From NCBI RefSeq assembly GCF_031143425.1, contig NC_090442.1:424159776-424223775 (forward strand): a stretch of DNA of 64,000 nt, read 5' to 3'. The translations under genes were made by a program, and so were the position numbers. Shown in pieces: positions 46,328 through 56,339 of the stretch (positions are counted from its first letter, which is position 1; the number at the start of each line of letters is the position of its first letter). The stretch comes from Pleurodeles waltl (lineage: Eukaryota > Chordata > Amphibia > Caudata > Salamandridae). The notes under the pieces were generated by a model. It was not told where the DNA came from and searched no databases. It saw nothing but the letters and a program-made list of their open reading frames with translations.

Positions 46328-49141
46328 TTACCCCCAATTTCTGCCTGATGTCAGTGTGTTTGACTGTGTCATTGGGATCCTGCTAAACAGGACCCCAGTG
46401 CTAATGCTCTCCCTCCTCTAAATTCTGCCAACAGGTAACACAGTATTTTATCCCAAATAGGCATACTGGACTTATAAGTTCCTAGTATATGGTACGTGGT
46501 ACCTGGGGCATTGGGGTTCCAGGGGATCCCTATGGGCTGCAGCATTTCTTTTGCCACCCATAGGGAGCCCATGCAAAGGCTTCTACAGGACTGCCATGGC
46601 AGCCTGTGTGAAAAGGTGCATGCACCCTTTCAGAGCCATTTACACTGCACCAGATCACTTATAAGTCACCCATATACCAGGCCTTCCAACCCTGAAGGCT
46701 GGGTGCAAAGTACCTGTGTGTGAGGGCACCCCTGCACAAGCAGAGGTGCCCCCACATCGTCCAGGACCATTTTCCCAGACTCCGCGAGAGCGGGGATGCC
46801 ATTTTACGAGTGCACTATACAGAGGTCACTAACTAGGTACAGCTTCACAAAGGTAACTCCGAATATGGCCATGTTTGGTATCAAACATGTTGGAATCATA
46901 CCCCAAGGCTTTTGCACGCATTGGTTGTATGATTCTATGCACTCTGGGGTCTCCTTAGAGGACCCCCGTACTGCCATTACAGCCTTCTGAGGTTTTCCAG
47001 GCAGCCCCAGCTGTTGTTACCTCACAGACAGGCTTCTCCCTCATGTTGCTTGAGCAGCTCAAGCCAAGGAAAGCAGAACAAAGGATTTCCTTTGGGAGAG
47101 GGATGTTACACTCTGTCCCCTTGGAAATAGGTGTTACAGGCATGGGAGGGGTAGCCTCCCAGAGCCTCTAGAAATGCTTTGAAAGGTACAGATGGTGCCC
47201 TCCTTGCATAATCCAGTCTACACTGCTTCAGGGTCCTCCAGTCCCTGCTCTGGCATGAAACTGGACAAAGAAAAGGGGAGTGACCACTTCCCTGTCCATC
47301 ACCGCTCAAAACTCCTCCAGAGTGTCCCTGGGTTTTGCCATCTTGGATTCCAAGTTGGCAAGGCACTCTGGGAGCAGCTGAGTGGCCAGTACTAGCAGGT
47401 GATGTCAGAGCCCTCCCCTGATAGGTGCTGACCTGTTAGCTGACCAATCCCCCTTTCAGGGCTATTTAGGGTTTCTCTCTTGGGTGGTACTTCAGATTAA
47501 GACTGAAAGGCTCCAGCAGGAATCCTTTGTATCCTTTACTTTACCTTCTTACCAAATAAACTGCATCTGGATCTCCCAGGAACTCTACAACTGCAACAAA
47601 GAAGCAAAGATGACTTCTGCAACATTGTATCTTCAGCTCCTGCCAGCTACTGCAATTGTTTCCTGGTCGTGCATCCTCAGAGGACAGTCAGTCTTCAGCC
47701 TGCACCAGAAGAATGAAGGAATCTCCCTTGAAGTGAAGGAGTCACTTCCCTGCTTCAGCAGGCACCCCTCTGCAGCAAAGACCGGTGGCTTGGGTCCCCT
47801 CTTGTGAAGAAGTGCATGGATCCAACAACACGGGTGGTGGACTGAAGTGGTCCAGACGGTCCTGAAGTCCAGCTTTCCAACTTTGGTGGAGGTAAGAGCT
47901 TGCCTCCCCATGCAAGACAGTACCCCCATGAACCGCGTGTTTTGCAGTTGCCAAAGCTTGTTGGTATCCTTCCACAAAGTTCTTCATGCATCTTGCAGTT
48001 CCGGCCCCCAGCACTCTTTCCTGCGACGCACAGCCTCCTGCCTGGTTCTCCCACGGCGTGGGATCCCTTGAGTAGTGCTGCGTGGGCCTCCTTTTGCACC
48101 TTCTTTGCCACCGTGCTGTGGGACCCCTATGCATGATGCCTGGTCTTCTGAGGGCTCTCTAGTTGCTGAGAGCCCCCTGTTTCTCCCCCTCCTGGGTAGA
48201 GGCCACCAAATTCCTCCTGGTCTCGGGCAGCACCATTTTCCGCTAACCATAAGCTTTGCATGTGCCAAGGCTTGTTGGCGGAATCCAGCAACGCAAACCA
48301 GACTGCCATCATCCATCCGGCATGGGACATCATCTGCACCAACCAGGAACCCGCATCCATCTTCTTGGGTGCAGTACTGACTGTTATTCTTCACAGATGG
48401 TTCTTCTTTTGCACCTTCATGCGGGTTAGCAGGGGCTCCTGTTCTCCCTGGACTCTTCAGTGCATCTTGGACTTGGTCTCCTTCTGCCACATGTCTTCAG
48501 GTCCCAGAATCTATTGTCGGTGTCTTGCAGTCTCTTCTGGTTCTTGCATAATCTTCTATCATGTGTTCTTGTATGTTCTAGGAAAGTTACTGTGATTTAT
48601 TCATGCTTTCCTGGGCTCTGGGGTGGGTTCTATTACTTACCTTTGGTGTTTTCTAACACTCCTAGCGCCCCTCTACACACTATACTTGCCTAGGTGGGAA
48701 ACCGACTTTCGCATTCCACAATTTTAGTATATGTTTGTGTTCCCCCAGGCCCATTTCTAACTATTGTGATTTTCACTATTTGCACGGTTTTCTAACTGTT
48801 TTTACAGCTATTTCTGCATGCTAGTGTATATACTGTGTATATCACTTCCCTCTTAAGGGAGTATAGTCTCAAAGTATGTTGGTATTTGTGTCACCAAAAT
48901 AAAGTACCTTTATTGTTGTAACACTGAGTATTTTCTTTCATGTTTGTGAGTACTGTGTGACTACAATGGCATTGCATGAGCTTTGCATGTCTCCTAGTTA
49001 GGGCTTGGCTGCTCATCCACAATACCCCTAGAGAGCCTGGCTTCTAGACACTGACTACTTTTCACTAATAAGGGATAACTGGACCTGGTATAAGGCGTAA
49101 GTAACTTAGGAACCCACTACAAACCAGGCCAGCCTCCTACA
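46328..49141 (+). repeat. Gmr1-type 5' LTR, main part
   Basis: The LTR resumes after the nested element and runs to CTCCTACA at 49,141, the inverse of its start TGTAGG. A poly(A) signal AATAAA lies at 48,898-48,903, which puts U5 in the final ~240 bp. Many antisense and sense open frames of 60-168 codons (for example 47,984-48,490 minus) occur by composition and overlap each other. None looks like a protein I know. Confidence 0.8.
48898..48903 (+). terminator. Poly(A) signal of the Gmr1-type LTR
   Basis: AATAAA followed by GTACCTTTATTGTTG, a T/G-rich downstream element. Confidence 0.55.
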
Positions 49142-49142
49142 T

Positions 49143-49162
49143 TGGTGGTGCAGCAGTGGGAT
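49143..49162 (+). other. Primer-binding site of the Gmr1-type element
   Basis: TGGTGGTGCAGCAGTGGGAT starts one base after the LTR. It resembles the complement of a leucine or serine tRNA 3' end (TGGTGGCAGCAGTGGGAT) with a two-base insertion. The exact tRNA cannot be decided here. Confidence 0.5.
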
Positions 49163-49257
49163 AAGTACTTGCAATTGCCTTATCACTCTGTCACCAGTGC
49201 TTTCCACAGGAAAAAGTACCTAGAGCTATACATTCATATACCTAGTTACAGGATGTA

Positions 49258-49943
49258 GGGCCAGATATAGGAAGGTCTGGATTTGCGATCCGGAAATTGC
49301 GAGTCGGTGCCACTCACAATTTCCGAATCGCAAATCCGGATGCAGTACGGTGTCTCAGACACCGACTGCGACTCGCTATGGGGTCGCAAAGACCCACCTC
49401 ATTAATATTAATGAGGTGGGTCGCATTTTGCGACCCCATAGCGAGTCCCTGCACTCACAGGGATGGTGGCCTGCTGAAGTCAGCAGACCTCCATGTCTGT
49501 GACTGCTTTATAAATAAAGCAGTTTTTTTTTTTCATTTTGCAGCCCGTTTTCCTTAAAGGAAAACGAGTTGCAAACTGAAAAAACTTCCGAAACCATTTG
49601 GTTTCGTTTTTTCCATAGGACCACTGCCTGCTCTGAAAAATAATTTTTGTCGACATTCACAATGGGGTCCCCTTCCCTTTTGCGAATGAGTTACCACCAG
49701 TGTGACACTGGTGGTAACTGCGAGTTGCTTTGCAACCGCATTCGCGGTCACAAAGCAAGTCTGAATTGCGATGCGAGTCGCAAATAGGAAGGGAACACCC
49801 CTTCCTATTTGCGAGTCGCATTCACAAATTGCGAGTCGGTACCGACTCGCAATTGTGAATGAGCATCGCGGAAGGTCATTTGCATGGCGCAAACTGCGTT
49901 TTTCGCAGTTTGCGACATGCAAACGGCTTGCTACATCTGGCCC
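49258..49943. mobile_element. 686 bp MITE-like DNA element made of nested palindromes
   Basis: Inverted ends GGGCCAGATATAG (49,258-49,270) and CTACATCTGGCCC (49,931-49,943) bound it. TA lies next to or one base from each end. The interior has no transposase and a series of long hairpins: 49,370-49,447, a TTACCACCAGTGTGACACTGG-type fold near 49,690, 49,771-49,821 and 49,820-49,860. Motifs such as GCGAGTCGCA recur in both orientations. The type (mariner-, Harbinger- or other-driven) is not certain because the target duplication is ambiguous. Confidence 0.75.
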
Positions 49944-50032
49944 CTAGTCTCTTACCTTCCTTTCTAAGAGACTAGCGTTTAGGTAGAGTAGGTTTTTCTT
50001 TTCACTTACACTACTCTAACACTCACTACACT

Positions 50033-51157
50033 ATGTCTACTGCTGTGCCTAGATCTGAGATCATGGATACTCCCTATGAGGGCATGAACTTCAAAGATGT
50101 CAAGGGGCTTTGCTCAGAAACGAGCCTAGACATAGGGAAGAACACTAAGAAGAATTTTCTGTTAAGTCTCCTTCTACAGGATGATCAGGAGCATGCTGAT
50201 AAGCAGGAGGAGGGGGGGGAGGGAAATGATGATCACTTAGAGTCGGAATCATCCTGAAGATTCAGGGGAGGGTTCTTCCAAAGATCTTCCACCTAGCAAA
50301 CCATCTAGTGCAGCTGGCAGAGGGAGGGTAGTTACTCTGGGAGGGCTCCCTTCACACATAGAGGTCAGGTTACCGGGGTTAGTAAAGTTAGGGAAAGATC
50401 TACCTCTGCCCACTCTCATATCATCTCAGTTTCTGAGGGATCCCATGGTTCAACTCCAGCTGATGACTCCATAGATAGGGAGCTCAGGAAACTGAGACTG
50501 GAGGAGGCCAGGCTGAGACTGCAGCAGCAACAGCTAGCCCCAGATAGGGAGCACCTGGCTGTGCAGAGAGAGAGGCAGGGGTTGGGGTTATTTCCCCATG
50601 ATGGCAGCAGCAGTTTCAGGAGTTATGGAGTTAAGGAGGACACCATAGACTCTAGAAACTTGCACAAAATTGTTTCCCAATACAAGGTGGGAGATGACAT
50701 CTATAAGTGGTTTGCTGCGCTTGAGAGGGCCTGCAAAATTCAGAGGGTCCCCCAAGGGCAGTGGACTGTTAGTCTGTGGTTGTCCTTTTCTGACAAGGGG
50801 AGGGAAAGACGTCTCACTGTCAGAGAAGAAGACTCAGACAACTATATTATTCTTAAAACTGCACTCTTGGGTGGATTTGGCTTAACCACTGAACAATACA
50901 GGATAAAGTTAAGAGAAACCAGAAAAGAGCCTTCACAAGATTGGATAGTATCTGTGGACTGTTCTTTGAAGGTTTTAGAAGGTTGGTTACATGGCAGCAA
51001 AGTGTCTGACTATGAGGGTATTTATAATTTAATTTTGAGAGAGCATATTTTGAATAACTGTGTGTCTAATTTGTTGCACCAATACTTGGAAGACTCAGAT
51101 CTGACCTTTCCCCAAGAATTGGGAAAGAAGGCAAACAAATGGGTCAGAACAAGATAG
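50033..51157 (+). pseudogene. Gmr1-type gag, frameshifted
   Basis: The likely start MSTAVPRSEIMDTPYEGMNF is at 50,033. The frame stops at 50,257, then a second frame carries an EDSGEGSSKDLPPSKPSS segment. A third reading carries a Q/E-rich coil (ELRKLRLEEARLRLQQQQLA), and the long block 50,561-51,157 follows. That block holds the capsid-like region (YKVGDDIYKWFAALERACK, later LTTEQYRIKLRETRK and WLHGSKVSDYEGIYNLILRE), the style of Ty3/gypsy and SCAN-related capsids that assemble the particle. At least two frameshifts make it non-functional. The zinc-knuckle region follows in yet another frame. Confidence 0.8.
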
Positions 51158-51274
51158 AGCAGGAAAGCTCATACAGGGGATGACAAAGACAAGAAGAAGG
51201 ATGGTAAGTCTAATGACAAAGGTGGGGACAAAGATAAAAAGCAAGAGTCTTCATTAGGCCCACAAAAATACTCT

Positions 51275-51612
51275 GGGGTTGGGTCTAAATCCTCTTCCAA
51301 CCAACATAATAAAAAGACTTGCTGTTACATGTGTAAAAAACAAAGGCAATTAGGCAAGTTACAGCACTTGTCCCAAGAAAAACACCAAAGCTCCCATCAC
51401 CACAACCCCCACTGCTTCCACTATAGGCCCAAACAAATCAACTGGGGTTGGGTCTAAATCCTCTTCCAACCAACAGAATAAAAAGGCTTGCTGTTACATG
51501 TGTAAAAAACAAAGGCCATTTGGCAAGTGACAGCACTTGTCCCAAGAAAAACACCAAAGCTCCCACCACCACAACCCCCACTGCTTTCGCTATTGCCCCT
51601 AGTGATAGCAGT
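51275..51612 (+). repeat. 169 bp tandem duplication covering the gag zinc knuckle
   Basis: The segment starting GGGGTTGGGTCTAAATCC at 51,275 is repeated from 51,444. Each copy encodes a CCHC-like knuckle beginning CYMC (for example CYMCK with a GHLASDSTC-like block in the second copy), which binds element RNA. Because 169 is not a multiple of three, the duplication shifts the frame. The copies differ by only a few bases. Confidence 0.75.
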
Positions 51613-51753
51613 GGTGGTGGGAAGAACACTACACATAACAAGCCAAGGGTGTAGCAGGGCTCACTCTGGGTAGTGTAGGGGGGTTAGTTTAGTTAGGGAA
51701 CCCACTGAGGCTGTTTTAGTCTCCTTGTCACTCTTGTTGCTTGTCCCCTTAAC

Positions 51754-52165
51754 ATGGATAAGTACAAGCACCAACCCCTAATAAATGGAGTTCAGGTTGT
51801 GACCTACAGGGACACAGGTGCCAGTGTCACAATGGTAATGGAAAAACTGGTAGCCCCTGAGCAACACCTACTTGGTCATCAGTATCAAGTGACTGACGCC
51901 AATAATAACACTGTTAGCCACCCCATGGCTGTTGTGAATCTCAACTGGGGGGGGGGTTTACTGGACCAAAGAAAGTTGTGGTATCCACAGACCTACCTGT
52001 AGAGTGTCTACTAGGCAATGATCTGGAAACTTCAGCTTGGGCTGAGGTGGAGTTGGAGGCTCATGCAGCAATGCTGGGCATTCCTGGGCATATCATTGCT
52101 TTGACTAGGGCTCAGGCCAAGAAGCAAAGAGGACAGGGAAACTTGGAGCCTGGAACAATGGACCA
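51754..52165 (+). pseudogene. Gmr1-type aspartic protease
   Basis: Translation NGVQVVTYRDTGASVTMV contains the catalytic D-T-G of retroviral-type aspartic proteases, which cleave the polyprotein as dimers. LPVECLLGNDLE follows in a second frame after a shift near 51,985; this is the usual LLG-D block near the end of the protease. A linker ending ALTRAQAKKQ leads toward the integrase. Confidence 0.75.
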
Positions 52166-52269
52166 AGTGCTCCCAAATATTAGGGGTAGAAAGAGTAAAC
52201 CCTTATCCACTATCCCTCCCTCCATTGAAGATTTCCCTTTTGAGGAGGAGGAGTCTACTTCCGATACAG

Positions 52270-53190
52270 GCTGACACAGCTGAACTCTTGGGTGCAGGGG
52301 GGCCTGCTAGGAAGGAGTTAAGTGTGGCTCAACAAACCTGTCCCACACTTGAGGGTTTGAGACAGAAAGCTGTGAAACAGGAAGCAGGGGATGTCAGCGA
52401 CTCTCACAGAGTGTACTGGGAAAATAATCTCCTTTATACAGAGGCAAGGGACCCAAAACCTGGTGCTACCAGGAGACTGGTCATTCCCTTGCAGTATATG
52501 GAGTTTCTTCGGACATTCTCGTTGATGGACATCTGGGACAAAGCAAGACTTGGGACAGACTGGTCCCCCACTTTCAGTTATGTCGCTCTTGTGTCGCTTG
52601 TCAAGCCAGTGGTAAGACTGGTGGTATCCAAAGGCACCTTTGATCTCACTGCCAGTAGTTGGGGTGCCCATTGAAAGGGTAGGAGTTGACATAGTTGCCT
52701 CCTTTGACAATCCTACTGCTTCTGGCAATAGGTTTATCTTGGTGGTAGTGGACCATGTCACTGGATATCCAGAAGCAATTCCTCTGAGGACTACTACAGC
52801 TCCTGCAGTGGCAAAGGCCCTCCTGGGAATATTTTCGAGAGTGGGCTTTCCAAAAGGGGTGGTGTCAGACAGAGGTAGTAACTTCAGGTCTGCATACCTG
52901 AAAGCAATGTGGAAAGAGTATGGGGTAACCTACAAGTTCACCACACCTTACCATCCCCAGATAAATGAGTTGGTTGAGAGATTTAATAAAACTCTCAAAG
53001 GTATGATTATGGGACTATCTGAAAAGCTCAGAAGGAGATGGGATGTCCTGTTACCATGCCTCCCTTTTGCCTAAAGGGAGGTACCCCAGACGGGAGTGGG
53101 CTACAGCCCATTTGAACTCCTTTTTGGACACCCTGCTAGGGGTCCATGAGCTCTTGTAAAAGAGGGGTGGGAGCATCCCTTGACGCTCCC
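52270..53190 (+). pseudogene. Gmr1-type integrase, zinc-binding region damaged, catalytic core recognisable
   Basis: From about 52,330 SVAQQTCPTLEGLRQKAV and then HRVYWENNLLYTEARDPKPG belong to the region before the HHCC zinc-binding domain. The HHCC part itself is frameshifted. The core runs from 52,640: VGVPIERVGVDIVASF (first catalytic D), VVSDRGSNFRSAYLKAMW (second D) and HPQINELVERFNKTLKGMI (catalytic E). A stop at 53,074 separates REVPQTGVGYSPFELLFGHP and KEGWEHPL. The product would insert element cDNA into the genome. Its place immediately after the protease is the mark of the Gmr1 group. Similarity ends near 53,190. Confidence 0.85.
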
Positions 53191-55540
53191 TAAACAAGTT
53201 TCCAGAACGTGACTTGGGGAACAGGCACCTTATCATCTTATAAACTTTGTTTTTAATAATTGCTTTTATTATGAGGCCTGTTTCAGTGTGTTTTTAGAAT
53301 ACGCAATTCTCCACACCTTGCCCCAAAGCCCCCAGCAACTATACTTAAAATTCTGCATCCTATTAGGTCTACAAACTCAATGTGTCTTATAATGCAGCAT
53401 TTTTTTTTTTTTTCTTCAAAAATATCTTGTACTTCACATACTGTCCCAAAAAATGGCACCACATTTAACACAATGCCCCAGAACAGTGCCGAGTGCCCAC
53501 AAGTGCTTTTGACTAGGGCACTGAAGTCAGCACCACGGCTACTGTTCGAAGTGCTAGCCCCCCTGAATTTTGAGTCTGGTTGCACCCCTGCTCGCCCTGT
53601 AACTCTCCAAAACATCTAGGTCTCACTCTTAAACTGTGTTCTGTATGTTGTCCTACAGTTTTAGCACCAACAGGCAAATGTGGAAGCTTATGTTAATACA
53701 ATTGGAATTGGCAATGTGTTACTGCTAAAAGCTGTATGAAACATAAGGATTTATTTAGAGCTTCGCGGACTGGATATTCCATCACAAACAGCACCATTTT
53801 ACAAATGCATTACAGCTCATGTAACTTGTAATTTGGTAGACGCAATATATGTCATGTTTTGACAGAGTATCCTGTACACCAAACTCTAAATAAGACCCAT
53901 AGCGTGTAGGTGTTGAACGTTTTCTCAATTCCAATTACAGGTAATTTCGATATATGTTCTAACATCTGTTTTTGCACACATCAAAATTGTGGCAAACACT
54001 GCATCCTGCAATTTTCCTCAGGGAAATGTCACCAAAATGCACATTATGATCAATTTTCAGGCAAATTTAGAAAAGGCAATAATTATCACATCTGAAATAT
54101 TATGGATTTTATAGGGATACTATAGCATCTGACGCTGGGGCATGCTACTCGAGGCCATTGTATAGAACTGCAAAAATATGTAATAAATCAGGCAGTAATT
54201 ATTCATTGTATTTACAAAAGTACTATTTTAAAAAAGGATTACAATCAACCACAGAACCAACAACATGGAAAAAAAGATGTTAGTGGAACAAACAATGGGC
54301 ATTCTTGAAGAAAGAGTGCAACAGCAGATGCATTATAGAGGAGGCAACTCAATGGCACATAAGATCACTATGAAGGACATGTTTTTACAGGAGGAAGCCT
54401 TCCTCCTAACATGGTTCCTAAGTTCAACAAATAATACTCCCCACATGATGAGAACAATGCACATGCATGCAAGAATTTCCTATGAGGCGAAGTTATCTAC
54501 CAAACAGCAAATAGCATAATGTGAGAGATGTTTACGCCTTTGAAACTAACTGTATGTCTATTTTTTTTAAGAGTAGTGACAAAATCTCTGGCAGGCAGCT
54601 GTACTGTCAAAGCTAAAATCTATTAACGTCTTGAGTAAATGATACAGAAAAACAAGTACTTTGTCAATGGATGATTGTAGTTATTCCTTCACCTAGTAGA
54701 AAAGCCTACTACAATAAATGATGACAAAATAAGTGTTACATGTGCCTGTCAATAAGGGTGTCAGAACATTTACAGAAACCATTCCAGTAAGCATATCCAG
54801 TTGAGGATCCTCATGTGTGTACTATGGTTAAATCAAATATTGGGCTGTTAACAATTTGCATTAAACTTTTAATGCCACCCACTCACAGAAGCATGATTTA
54901 GTGATATTTGAAAGTAAAAAAAATATTTGAATAATCAATCATAGCTTAGTGCCCATCATACATTGAACTATAACGACTGAACAGTTTCCTCTATAAAATG
55001 ATAATCATAGTTGTCTAAGACAGGAGTAGCTCAAGGCCCTCAGCATCATGTAATCTTAAACAAGCTTAGGTACTTCTGCACCACTTTGTCATTTCAACCT
55101 ATAAGTTGCTCACTTCATTGATTTTACAGCAAGTCACTTAAAAAAACCACACTAAACATAGAGACATGTTTAATTCAACTCCATTCTTGTTATAAGTATT
55201 ATGGAGTGTGGTCATAAAACGGTCATGTGGTGTGCGAATTATGGTTTGCAAGGCTGTTGTGTAAGTTATAGACTGTGAAGCAAACCATAACTTGCACATT
55301 GAATTGTTTTTCAGTTTTAAATTGCAACCACAACAGTACTTTAACTATAGGTTTTTAAGTGAATGCTTGAGGATTTTTAAACAATAAGTTAAGGTTCTAT
55401 TACCAAAACAAACCACAAATTCACTCTGTTTTTTCAGTGATCATATCTGTATACACATACATATATATTAATCTAAAATTTATTTATCAATCACAAGTGT
55501 CAAGTAATTGTTCCTTCAAGTGTTTATCAGTTTCTCACAC
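53191..55540. other. AT-rich DNA with no recognisable gene
   Basis: Begins where the Gmr1 element is truncated. Contains a T tract near 53,400-53,414 and short unremarkable open frames such as 54,265-54,519 (84 codons, no known domain). The rest shows no repeat or RNA structure that I can support. Confidence 0.5.
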
Positions 55541-56330
55541 CACTGGGAAGAGTTGTAGCCCACTGCATTCTATTTATACACAGGTCACTCCACAACATCT
55601 TAATGGGGTTGAATTTAAGTGCTTAAAGTGGCCATTCAAAATCCTGATTCTTTTCTTTTTGAGCCACTCAGTCAAAAATAATGCATTTTGGACCACAATT
55701 TGTTTCATGATCCACTATAGGCTAAGCTTTATGTTTTGGACAGACAATATCAGTTTTGTCTAGAATGTGATGGTTCAGAAAGGAGTTCATGGTGGATTCA
55801 ATAACTGTAAGGTGCCTAGGTCCTACAGCAGAAAAGTAAACCAGAGCCATAAAGCTTTTCACCACCAAGCTTGATGACTGGTTTGAGATTAGTGGTGATA
55901 CAGAATGTTTGGTTTTTGCCAAACATCATTTTACACTGCAGCCAAGCAAATGGTCTTTGGTCTTATCTGTCCAGAGGACCTTGTTCAAGATGTTTTATGT
56001 ATAACTTATGGACCTTGTTCAACACTTAGGTGTTGTTTTGCGAAAGTTATAAATGTTGATTTCTGAGAGAAAGGGGTTTCTCCTGTGTTCTCTTCCATGA
56101 ACAGCGTATTTGTTCAGTCTTTTGTGGTAGAATTATAAAGTCTATTATATCCATATTGAGAGTGGGGTCATTTGTAATCAATAAAAGCATCATAGGATCT
56201 GATCTTTGGGTGAATTTGCTCAGACACATACTCCTGAGTACACCAAAGTGATTTGTTTTTAAAAGTCTTCCATATATGAATAAATATCTGTCTTTAATTG
56301 TCTCATTACATCCTAATTGTTGCATCACTA
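55540..56330 (-). pseudogene. Degenerate Tc1/mariner-type transposase
   Basis: On the minus strand, in order: RTQEKPLSLRNQHLYNF (the R-KKP-L linker of Tc1 proteins), NKVLWTDK near 55,975 (around the first catalytic D), VVKSFMALVYFSAVGPRHLTVIE and STMNSFLNHHIL (55,722-55,870, a frame without stops). TEWLKKKRIRILN with LNSTPL then corresponds to the segment before the last catalytic acid (usually SPDLNPIE). Tc1 enzymes cut and paste at TA sites. Several frameshifts and stops interrupt it, and the second D region is unreadable. Terminal repeats were not found, so the element ends are not placed. Confidence 0.8.
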
Positions 56331-56339
56331 GTCACACAT

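Larger units (their letters stand above)
40926..53190 (+). mobile_element. Gmr1-type Ty3/gypsy retrotransposon, 5' LTR through integrase, 3' end missing
   Basis: The 5' LTR starts TGTAGGAAAGTACC at 40,926 and ends ...CTCCTACA at 49,141. A primer-binding-site-like sequence, degenerate gag, protease and then integrase follow. Integrase comes directly after protease with no reverse transcriptase between them, as in the Gmr1 group, where pol order is protease, integrase, reverse transcriptase. Similarity stops near 53,190, and reverse transcriptase, RNase H and the 3' LTR are absent. Two later insertions lie inside it: an LTR element (40,954-46,322) and a MITE-like element (49,258-49,943). With the first insertion and one target copy removed, the LTR is 2,842 bp, unusually long for this family. 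The copy is dead. Confidence 0.82.

Noticed and set aside
47742..48490. Long overlapping minus-strand frames (118-168 codons) in the Gmr1-type LTR
   Set aside because: Three frames overlap each other inside an LTR, and none resembles a protein.
54265..54519. 84-codon plus-strand frame rich in Met and Gln
   Set aside because: Isolated in AT-rich DNA with no domain, splice context or neighbours.
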